This document shows, piece after piece, positions 31,010-38,279 of a DNA stretch of 39,491 nt. The notes beneath the pieces are model-generated. The model was not told the DNA's origin, did not search any database, and saw only the letters and a list, made by a program, of their open reading frames with translations. Numbering within the stretch: the stretch's first letter is position 1; each line of letters begins with the position of its first letter. The position numbers and the translations under genes were made by a program. Origin of the DNA: Porphyra umbilicalis (taxonomy: Eukaryota; Rhodophyta; Bangiophyceae; Bangiales; Bangiaceae); NCBI GenBank assembly GCA_002049455.2, contig KV919253.1:1-39491 (forward strand). The letters run 5' to 3'.

Positions 31010-31099
31010 ATCCCGTTCGGGCTGTTTTGGGACTACTTTCCGCGATTCACTTTTTTAGCGGTGGAAAGTATTGCTCCAAAACAACGTCCATTCGGACGT
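30968..31099 (+). terminator. row of five stem-loops at the end of the AT-rich island
   Basis: Stems seen directly: TTGAGGGAAC/GTTCCCTCAA (30968-30989); GGGAT/ATCCC (31003-31014); CCCG/CGGG (31012-31021, overlapping the previous one, so alternative folds); a long one with TGTTTTGG/CCAAAACA (31023-31030 with 31076-31083) enclosing TACTTTCC/GGAAAGTA (31034-31041 with 31063-31070); and ACGTCC/GGACGT (31084-31099). Possible roles are terminator, replication origin or recombination site; these are inference. Confidence 0.55.
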
Positions 31100-31115
31100 G
31101 CGCGGGGCTACGTGG

Positions 31116-31454
31116 CTACCCCCCCGGTCGAGGCGTCGTTGCGGCTGACCCCCCGGCGGCGTTGCGGCCCCATTCTCGGCGTCGTTGCCGCCCCGCCCCC
31201 CTGCGTCGTTGCCTCCACAAACCCGGCGTCGTTTCGTTGGGCCAACCACGAGGCAGAAGTGCCGTTCATACCCAGACGAGACAAAATACCCACTCTTAAC
31301 TGGGCGTGCCCCTCGCCCCCCCCGGCGTCGCTACCCCCCCGGTCGAGGCGTCGTTGCGGCTGACCCCCCGGCGGCGTTGCGGCCCCATTCTCGGCGTCGT
31401 TGCCGCCCCACCCCCCTGCGTCGTTGCCTCCACAAACCCGGCGTCGTTTCGTTG
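31116..31454. repeat. two-copy direct repeat, 124 bp, period 215
   Basis: 31116-31239 and 31331-31454 are almost identical, starting CTACCCCCCCGGTCGAGGCG and ending GTTTCGTTG. The repeat contains many GGCGTCGTTG submotifs. It begins immediately after the AT-rich island. Confidence 0.85.
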
Positions 31455-31622
31455 TCGTTTCGTTGTCGCTGCCTCCCTGACTTTTGTCGCCGCCATCGCT
31501 GTCATTGTGAGTAGAGATATGATTAGAAAAAAGAAATAGGAAAACCTCATTTGCATTGCTCTGACAGAGCTGTTGTGAAGGAGGCAACGGCGCGGCGAAG
31601 TGATGTGGAGTGCGGCACGCGC

Positions 31623-31650
31623 AGCGCTTCGCTAGCCCTGGCGAAGCGCT
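31623..31650. repeat. perfect 10-bp-stem hairpin next to the tRNA gene
   Basis: AGCGCTTCGC (31623-31632), 8-base loop, GCGAAGCGCT (31641-31650). It lies just beyond the 3' end of the minus-strand tRNA gene and its T6 terminator. Confidence 0.7.
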
Positions 31651-31677
31651 TTGTGTAGGTGATTTTTCATGTGAGGT

Positions 31678-31683
31678 AAAAAA
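31678..31683 (-). terminator. RNA polymerase III terminator of the tRNA gene
   Basis: Six T on the minus strand, four bases after the discriminator base (31687) of tRNA-Leu. Confidence 0.7.
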
Positions 31684-31686
31684 GGT

Positions 31687-31786
31687 TGCTGCCACTGGGA
31701 TCCGAACCCAGGAGACTTGCGTCAGCAGCTCTTGAGACTGCCGCCTTTGGTACATCCTGCGGACTAAACCTCTCGGCCATAGCAGC
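31687..31786 (-). tRNA. trnL-CAA: tRNA-Leu(CAA) with an insertion (intron) in the D-loop
   Basis: Minus strand: acceptor GCTGCTA pairs fully with TGGCAGC (one G-T pair), discriminator A at 31687. The D-stem starts GCCG; the anticodon stem GCAGT/GCTGC encloses loop CT-CAA-GA, anticodon CAA (codon UUG). The long class II variable arm has stem GAC/GTC. The T-arm is CTGGG TTCGGAT CCCAG. A TTTTTT Pol III terminator follows within a few bases (31678-31683). Normal Leu D-loops run GGTTTA straight into AAGGC; here about 17 extra bases (roughly 31748-31764) sit between them, giving 100 nt instead of about 83. There is no insertion at the usual position next to the anticodon. D-loop tRNA introns are known in red algae. 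Confidence 0.85.
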
Positions 31787-32484
31787 TTATCGAAACAAGT
31801 GACAAGCTTTGTGAACTCATTACGTTGTGCTTGCAAACATCTCTGCCACCAGCCACCTCTGTCGACCACGCCAGGCGGAGCGCTTTTCGCCCAAGTCGGG
31901 GTAGAGACTATGCCGTGGGCCGCTCCGGGGGACCAAATAAAAAGAGCCTGACGGCCGTGCTCCCTCATGTGCACACCTCTGGTGACCACCTGAGACAGTC
32001 CGAGTTGCGTGGCTCGACCGAGGCTCGGAGTGAACAGGCGCTTCCAAGATGGGCGCGCTGTGCAAGGCCCGTCCACAGAAGGAGCATCGTGTCGAGCTGT
32101 CAGCAGATCCGAGGCTTGATCAGACTTGATAGGCTTACAGCCGCTTGAGCATTCCATCGCCATTCTTTTCCATCATCCACTCGTGCCAGAAGGAGCAGCA
32201 TTTGTGGTCCAAATTTTTGGCATCACACGAAGACGGATCCGCTGTCATGAATGGACCGCGTGCTATGATTGGCCCACTTGATGGCAAGTTCACTCAGACC
32301 ACTCTGCAGCTGGTGTCAGAAGACAGTTGTGGGTCAGTCTTGCTGGGTCGGTCGGCTCTCCTGGCCACAAAATCTCATGTCAAGTCCAAGGAGACACCCT
32401 TTGTCCCGGAATGACGTTTGCTGAGGGAGCGCAGCCGAAACTGATAGAGACCGTGGATGTGACAGGTATATTACAAGCGGACCA

Positions 32485-32615
32485 CAGTGCGTTCTCGTTA
32501 TAAGAGAATCGTTTACAAAAGAATATGGGTCGCGAGTCTTCCATTCCAGTTCGTGTGGGCCACTTTTTCTTCATATTGAGCCGAATCAGCTGTCTCTTAT
32601 AACGAGAACGCACTG
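32485..32615. mobile_element. 131-bp MITE with 23-bp perfect terminal inverted repeats
   Basis: 32485-32507 is the exact reverse complement of 32593-32615; the ends begin CAGTGCGTTCTCGTTATAAG. The 85-base interior has no ORF. CA occurs directly outside both ends and could be a 2-bp target duplication. The TIR start CAGTG and the CTCGTTATAA core recall pogo/Tigger-type Tc1-mariner elements, but these duplicate TA, so the superfamily is uncertain. Confidence 0.8.
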
Positions 32616-33746
32616 CACTTCAAGAAGGTCGATGGGTGGCTGTCAAATCATTAGAGCACACCCAACAACGTCTCCCCCAAGTTCTGAAACCCCAAACGGA
32701 ATATGCCACGTTTGCTTACGTGGAGGGCGGTGAGCGGCCCCCCATTTTTCTCATCCAAGAGGGCCCTCTGCCCTCCTGGAGTTACCGGAAACGAGGGCTA
32801 CATGATCACCAGATGGGGAAAGTAAGATGGGGGATGCGCGCCCAGCAACGTTCGTCCCCAAGTGGTCCAAATTCGTGCATATCGTGAAGCAGTCTCGATG
32901 GCAAGACACACCGGACGAAAAGGCTGCCGTGCGGCAGAGATCGTCAGACAAAGTGTCTATGATCCTAGTGGAACCTTCCAAATCGCGGCAATAAAATACA
33001 CTTTTGGCACACACGTCTGAAATAGAGAGACACGAATCGTGAACATCGGACGAAGTGGTCGCACCACGCGTCCAGAGTCAGCATGGCGGGAGAAACTTGG
33101 CACACTTGGCTCAAACCCGAGTCTCACGGGACACAACAGAGGTATTGGCGTTGGTCGAGGTTCCCTCAACGGGTGCGTGATGCGATGCGCTGTCGCGACA
33201 AGCCCGAGTCGTGGACCGCGCGGTCCGTCCCGAAGCGCCATTCGGGTGCTTCCAGAAGCAACGGTGGCCGACGCCGTTCGTTGGACCAGGCGTTGGCAGT
33301 CCCTGGAGGTGGGCTGGTGCAAAAATCCATTGGGGCAGTATCGCTGGTCCGACGCCAGAAAACTGGTCCGATCCCGCAACCAGTCTCACGATTTGTTTGC
33401 TTGACATGGGGAAATATTGAAAAGGTTGTAGTCGTATGGAGCCTTGTCATTGGCTCGCGGAATTGTTTAGAAAAACTCAGATGGGAGGCGGATTCGATGC
33501 GGCGAGGGGTCAGCCGGCCCGTGATCAGATTGTGTTGTTTCCTGTGTCCTGTGTGCCCCCCTTCCGCCCAACCGGTCATTTGGGGCCACCCCGTGACCAC
33601 TGCGGATTGGGCGGGGGTGCGTGGAGGGCGCGCGGGTCACCGCGCATTGCGGCTGGGGAGGCGTCACCCGGGGTTCGTGTCCACCTCGGGCGCTCCGAAG
33701 ACACCTCGTGTGTTTTGGGCCCGCTGCGGGCCTGCGCCCCGCCCCG

Positions 33747-33808
33747 CCCCCTCGTCCAGCGCGCACGAGGGGTCCCCGCCCCCTCGTCCAGCGCGCACGA
33801 GGGGTCCC
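33747..33808. repeat. tandem pair of 31-base hairpin units
   Basis: Two adjacent copies of CCCCCTCGTCCAGCGCGCAC followed by GAGGGGTCCC. Each can fold as CCCCTCGT/ACGAGGGG with a 9-base loop. Confidence 0.75.
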
Positions 33809-34140
33809 GGGGGCACGGTCGAGCACTGGTGCAGCTTGCGGGGGCGCGCCGCCCTCCCGCCCTCTGGCCCAACGACCGCCTGCGCGACACCGATCACGTG
33901 CTTGCCGCCGGCGTGCCTGAGCCGAAGACGCCGGCGGCTCCTGCCCCTCCTCCCCCTGCCCCACTCGTGCTGATTCTCTCCTTCTTGCCTCCCGCGCGCG
34001 CCTGTTGCAACCGACACGCCGCCGGTGTACCGCGAGCTCCGGCGGCGCGCCCATGTGCTCTGGTCACCGCTCCCCCCTTGTCCCCGTCTCCACCTCCGGC
34101 CTTCAAAAGCCGGCCTTCTTCCCCCCCCCCCTTTCCGATC

Positions 34141-36645
34141 ATGACCCGTAAGCCGGACCGGGAGCGCGACACGGAGCGTCGCCGTGACCAGCGTCGTCGC
34201 CATCAAGAGCGGCTCGCGGTGCTCGCGCGGTGCACGTGCTCCTGCCACGTCGCGGGCTGCCCACCTTGCTCAACGTCGGCCCCAGCACGCGGGGGGCCCG
34301 CGCTTCCTGTCTCTGGTAGCTGTGCGCCGCCGGCTGGCCAAGGACCGCCGGTAGCTGGCGGCGCGTGGGTGCCGCCGCCCAACGCTACACCGAACCAGGG
34401 CGGCGGCAATTGGGCCGGGGGGGCGGGACGGTCGTCACTGCCGGCGCGCGGCAGCTGGGGACCGGGACCAAGGTTTGATCCCAACCAACGTGGCGGACAT
34501 TTGGGAGGGGGAGCGGGACGGGCGTCGCTGCCGCCGCGTGACGAGTGGGTGCCGCCGGCTCCTTGGAAGGGCAATCAAGCCGGCGGCCGTTGGGAGCAAC
34601 CGCCCGACGGCAACGGCGGACACGTCGGTCGGGGGTGGGATACGGGCGGCCGTCGAGTGTCTCCTCGCCGCTGTGGCTGGGCGTCGCCGGCTGGTCGGTC
34701 TTCTCAAGCCGGCGGCCACTGGGAGCCGTCGTTCCAACCGGACCACGACTACGGCGGCCGGGGACGGGACTCGCGGGACAGGGACGGATCTCCCCGCCGC
34801 GACGTGTGGGCGCCGCCGGGCTCTCAAGGTCAAGGAGATCAACAGCCCGGTGGCCACGGCGGCGGTGGCTTCCATCCCAATCGCCAGCCTTCGCCAAGGC
34901 GGAACTGGGTGCCGCCGGGCGGGCAGCGTCCCCATCAGCCCGGCGGCTTTGGGCCACTGAGCGAGGATTGGTGGCCGCCGGGTGGCCAAGAAAGTCGTCA
35001 AGCCGGCGGCCACACTGCACGCCACGACAACTGGGGGCCGCCGGGTGTTCAAGCAAGTCGTCAATCCGGCGGCCACGCGACGCGCCAAGACAACTGGGGG
35101 CCGCCGGGAGGTCACGCAAGTCGTCAAGCCGCCGGCCACGCGGGACCCTACAACAACTGGGGGCCGCCCGGTGGAGGACCCCCCGAGACCGGCGCCTTTG
35201 AGCCGATCCGCGACAATTGGCAGCCGCCGCTCGGTGGCAGACTTCCGGACGCCGGCGGCTACGGTGCGCGTCGGGGGCCCTTCGACGACGGTCCAGCGCC
35301 GCCGGCTGCTGCCCAATCGCCGCTAGCCGGCGGCGGCGCGTCACCGGCCGCCGGTACCGGCGGCGACGCGCGCCGCACAGACGGACAAGTGCCGCCGGCT
35401 GTTGCCTCGTCCCCGCTCGCCGGCGGCGGCGGATCGCCTCGAGCCGGCGGCGGCGCGTCACCGGCCGCCGGTACGGGGGGCGACGCGCCCCGCGTGAACG
35501 GACAAGTGCCGCCGGCTGTTGCCCAACCACCGCTTGCCGGCGGCGGCGCGTTACCGGCCGCCGGTACCGGCGGCGACGCGCCCCGCACCGACGGACAAGT
35601 GCCGCCGGCTGTTGCTCCGTCCCCGCTCGCCGGCGGCGGCGGATCGCCTCGATCCGGCGGCGGCGCATCACCGGCCGCCGGTTCGGGGGGCGACGCGCCC
35701 CGTGTAAACGGAGAATTGCCGCCGGCTGTTGCCCAACCACCGCTTGCCGGCGGCGGCTCGTCACCGGCCGCCGGTACCGGTGGCAGCGCATCACCGGCCG
35801 GCGGCACGGGCGGCGACGCGGCCCGCGCGAACGGACAAGTGCCGCCGGCTGCTGCCCAATCGCCGCTAGCCGGCGGCGGCGCATCACCGGCCGCCTGTAC
35901 CGGCGGCGTCGCGCCCCGCCCCGACGGGCAAGTGCCGCCGGCCCGTGCCCCATCCCCACTCGCCGGCGGCGGCGGATCGCTTCGAGCCGGCGGCGGCGCA
36001 TCGCCGGCCGCCTGTACCGGCGGCGACGCGCGCCGCACCGACGGACAGGTGCCGCCGGCTGCTGCCCCGTCCCCGATTGCCGGCGGCGGCTCATCAGCGG
36101 TCGCCGGTACCGGCGGCGACGCGCCCCGCACCGACGGACAAGTGCCGCCGGCTCGTGCTCCAATCCCACTTGCCGGCGGCGGCGGAGCGCCTCGCGCCGG
36201 CGGCGGCGCATCACCGGCCGCCGGTACGGGGGGCGACGCGCCCCGCGTGAACGGACAAGTGCCGCCGGCTGTTGCCCAACTACCGCTTGCCGGCGGCGGC
36301 GCGTCACCAACCGCCGGTACCGGCGGCGGCGCATCACCGGCCGCCGGCACGGGCGGCGACGCGCCCCGCGCGAACGGACAAGTGCCGCCGGCTGCTTCCC
36401 AAGCAACGCTTGCCGGCGGCGGCGCATCAACGGCTGCCGGTACCGGCGGGGACGCGCGCCGTACCGACGGACAAGTGCCGCCGGCTGCTGCTCCGTCCCC
36501 GCCCGCCGGCGGCCGCTCATCACCGGCCGCCGGTACCGGCGGCGACGCGCTTCGCACGAACGTGCAGGTGCCGCCGGCTGCTGCGCGACCACCGCCAGCC
36601 GGCGGCGGCGCATCACCTGCCGGCGGCGGTGGCACGTCCGTCTAG
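34141..36645 (+). CDS. repetitive Gly/Pro-rich (PGG/W) disordered protein
   Basis: 834 residues from ATG 34141. The frame is open from 33436, but the upstream text is not protein-like and 34141 starts a basic segment MTRKPDRERDTERRRDQRRR followed by a Cys cluster CTCSCHVAGCPPC. Residues about 60-380: tryptophan-containing repeats of about 20 residues, 'NWGPPGG..SRQAGGHATRQD' type. Residues about 390-825: some 15 units of 31 or 39 residues, 'PPAVAPSPLAGGGGSPRAGG' and 'GASPAAGTGGDAPRTDGQV'. No membrane or catalytic domain; likely intrinsically disordered. The Myb-like ORF starts 23 bases after its stop on the same strand, so the two may be one transposon transcript or a spliced fusion. The minus strand is also open over 458 and 779 codons here because the repeat lacks A/T. 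Confidence 0.45.
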   Translation: MTRKPDRERDTERRRDQRRRHQERLAVLARCTCSCHVAGCPPCSTSAPARGGPALPVSGSCAPPAGQGPPVAGGAWVPPPNATPNQGGGNWAGGAGRSSLPARGSWGPGPRFDPNQRGGHLGGGAGRASLPPRDEWVPPAPWKGNQAGGRWEQPPDGNGGHVGRGWDTGGRRVSPRRCGWASPAGRSSQAGGHWEPSFQPDHDYGGRGRDSRDRDGSPRRDVWAPPGSQGQGDQQPGGHGGGGFHPNRQPSPRRNWVPPGGQRPHQPGGFGPLSEDWWPPGGQESRQAGGHTARHDNWGPPGVQASRQSGGHATRQDNWGPPGGHASRQAAGHAGPYNNWGPPGGGPPETGAFEPIRDNWQPPLGGRLPDAGGYGARRGPFDDGPAPPAAAQSPLAGGGASPAAGTGGDARRTDGQVPPAVASSPLAGGGGSPRAGGGASPAAGTGGDAPRVNGQVPPAVAQPPLAGGGALPAAGTGGDAPRTDGQVPPAVAPSPLAGGGGSPRSGGGASPAAGSGGDAPRVNGELPPAVAQPPLAGGGSSPAAGTGGSASPAGGTGGDAARANGQVPPAAAQSPLAGGGASPAACTGGVAPRPDGQVPPARAPSPLAGGGGSLRAGGGASPAACTGGDARRTDGQVPPAAAPSPIAGGGSSAVAGTGGDAPRTDGQVPPARAPIPLAGGGGAPRAGGGASPAAGTGGDAPRVNGQVPPAVAQLPLAGGGASPTAGTGGGASPAAGTGGDAPRANGQVPPAASQATLAGGGASTAAGTGGDARRTDGQVPPAAAPSPPAGGRSSPAAGTGGDALRTNVQVPPAAARPPPAGGGASPAGGGGTSV
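35330..36630 (+). repeat. coding minisatellite of 93- and 117-bp units
   Basis: CAAGTGCCGCCGGCT recurs with steps alternating near 93 and 117 bases (starts about 35386, 35503, 35596, then a diverged copy, 35836 and on). Every unit contains GCCGGCGGCGG, a core also found in the tandem repeat at 38.3-39.5 kb. Confidence 0.75.
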
Positions 36646-36668
36646 GCGGTCGCCGGGGCGGGCGGTTC

Positions 36669-38087
36669 ATGCCCCCTTCCCCACCTGTGGGTGGCGGCGG
36701 GGGCGCCGACCTGCTTGCCGCCACCTACGCGCCGGCTGCCATGGGGACTGGACCTGGCTGGACGGACGAGGAGCGGGTGGCCCTCAGCCGGGCCTATCTG
36801 TCTACATCATTGGACGCTGTGAAGGGGTCGGACCAGACTGGGACAACCTTTTGGGCGGAGGTGGTCGGGGAGTGGAAGCGCCTATTGGCCGGTCGCCCTG
36901 GCGCTCGACGGCGCACCGAGCGCGGTGTCGGGGGGGTGCAGAAGCAGTGGGACAAGATCCGGAGAGGGGTGAGCGAGTTTGGCTCGCACTACTTGGCCGT
37001 TAAGCGGCTGTCGCTGACAGGCAACCCGAGCGACGAGGATTTGATCAGCGCTGCTGTGGCGCGCTTCTGCGGGCTCAACATTTACGAGGCGATGCGGAAG
37101 GACCGGGCATCTGACAAGGCGAAGGGCAAGACAACGAAGCGGAAGGCGAAGCAGACGACCTGCCCGTGGGTGTCGTGTTGGCGGGTGTTACGTCACGTCG
37201 ACAAGTTTAGCGGCGCCGCCGGGGCCGCCGCCGCAGACGGCGGCGCTGGCGGCGCCGGCTCCTCAAGCGTGTCTGCCGGCGGCCGTGCCTCCCCAAGCGA
37301 CTCGGACGAGGAGGAGAACGGGCCGCCGGCGGCGGGTGCCTTCCAGTCACGTCCGCGCGGTTCCAAGGCGGCCAAGCGGGAGATGAGTGAGGACATCCGC
37401 GCGTCGCGGACACTCAAGGACAGCTCGGACGCTCTGCTGGCGCTGGCGCGGGCAACGACGGAGCGGACAACTGTGGCGTTTTTCAACACCGCGGAGATGC
37501 GCGACACCCCCGAGGCGATTGCCTTCCGCAAGATGCACGCGCGCAAGCTGATGGCGGCGGCTGGCATGGACTTGTCCTCGTCCCCGCCGGCGCCGTCGTC
37601 GGGCCCGGCGGGGACGGCCGCCGCCTTGGCGACGGACGCGGGATCGTCGACCGCACCGGCGGCCGTGTCCGAGGTGCATCCGCCGCCGCCGGTCGGCAAC
37701 AATCCGGCGGCAGTCGAGTCCGAGGAGCACGCGAGGTCGTCGACCGCACCGGCGGACGTGTCGGAGGTGCATCCGGCGCCGCCGGCCGGCAACAAGCCGG
37801 CGGCAGTCGAGTCCGAGGTGCAATCGCCGCCGGCGTCTGGGCACAACACGCCGGCAGCGCCTGCGACGACAGATCCTGTTCCCAAGTCGACCGGCCGAGG
37901 CAGGCCGAGCCGTGGCGCTCGGTCCCAGGTGACGAAGCAGGCGAAGGCGGCGGCGGCACTTGCTGCCGCGTCGACTACTTTGGATCACGACGATGAGGTG
38001 TACTTGGTGCCCATGCACCACGACAAGGCGGCGTACGACGCCGACTGTGCTGTTCAAGAGGCCAGTGGGGACGATGACCATTCCTAG
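36669..38087 (+). CDS. Myb/SANT-like protein with NAM-associated C-terminal region
   Basis: 472 residues from ATG 36669, chosen because the frame before it is shadow of the preceding repeat ORF. Residues 28-125 form a trihelix/Myb-like domain with the spaced aromatic residues of the family: 'GWTDEERVALSRAYL' (W31), 'TFWAEVVGEWKR' (W62), 'QKQWDKIRRGVSEF', then 'GNPSDEDLISAAVARFCG'. A basic nuclear signal KGKTTKRKAK follows near 152-161. Residues about 236-301 are a charged helical segment ('AEMRDTPEAIAFRKMHARKL') like the NAM-associated C-terminal domain. Two 35-residue repeats ('STAPADVSEVHPAPPAGNKP') occur at about 328-385, and an AT-hook-like GRGRPSRG near 408. Such proteins are the DNA-binding partners of PIF/Harbinger transposases, or genes tamed from them. 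No transposase lies directly beside it. Confidence 0.65.
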   Translation: MPPSPPVGGGGGADLLAATYAPAAMGTGPGWTDEERVALSRAYLSTSLDAVKGSDQTGTTFWAEVVGEWKRLLAGRPGARRRTERGVGGVQKQWDKIRRGVSEFGSHYLAVKRLSLTGNPSDEDLISAAVARFCGLNIYEAMRKDRASDKAKGKTTKRKAKQTTCPWVSCWRVLRHVDKFSGAAGAAAADGGAGGAGSSSVSAGGRASPSDSDEEENGPPAAGAFQSRPRGSKAAKREMSEDIRASRTLKDSSDALLALARATTERTTVAFFNTAEMRDTPEAIAFRKMHARKLMAAAGMDLSSSPPAPSSGPAGTAAALATDAGSSTAPAAVSEVHPPPPVGNNPAAVESEEHARSSTAPADVSEVHPAPPAGNKPAAVESEVQSPPASGHNTPAAPATTDPVPKSTGRGRPSRGARSQVTKQAKAAAALAAASTTLDHDDEVYLVPMHHDKAAYDADCAVQEASGDDDHS

Positions 38088-38279
38088 TCCCTGTAGTGTT
38101 TGATGTGTACGTGCTTTGTTCTTTAGCGTGCCAAAGGTTTTTTTTCCCCGTTGGGCAGGGGTTTTTTTCCTACTTCTGTGCACCGGCGCATCCTACCACG
38201 AATGCGCAACACCCCTCGTGGATCCCCTGCATTCCCTGCCACTGAAGATTACCTCACACAAACACTGGCGACGGGCGCT

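Larger units (their letters stand above)
30575..31100. mobile_element. AT-rich island of prokaryotic, phage or organellar character
   Basis: About 525 bases with composition sharply different from both flanks (A+T clearly above half, versus strongly GC-rich DNA on each side). It contains two small ORFs overlapping by ATGA, a Shine-Dalgarno-like AGGTGA just before the second ATG, and then five stem-loops in a row. This arrangement is bacterial, phage or organellar, not typical of the host genes here. The source is unknown. Confidence 0.55.
31787..34140. other. stretch without a confident gene, split by a MITE
   Basis: Short protein-like pieces exist: plus 32145-32414 'MNGPRAMIGPLDGKFTQTTL', plus 32636-32887, plus 33039-33404 'VRWTRRWQSLEVGWCKNPLG', and minus 32751-33014. 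None shows a known domain, and they do not join. From 33436 the frame of the downstream Gly/Pro-rich ORF is open, but before 34141 it lacks protein-like text. Two 31-base copies of a CCCCTCGT/ACGAGGGG hairpin lie at 33747-33808. Confidence 0.3.

Noticed and set aside
34385..36724. Minus-strand ORFs of 779 and 458 codons under the Gly/Pro-rich gene
   Set aside because: The repeat is made almost only of G and C with few stop-forming bases, so all frames stay open; the Arg-rich and Pro-rich readings have no domain. The sense call itself is only moderate.
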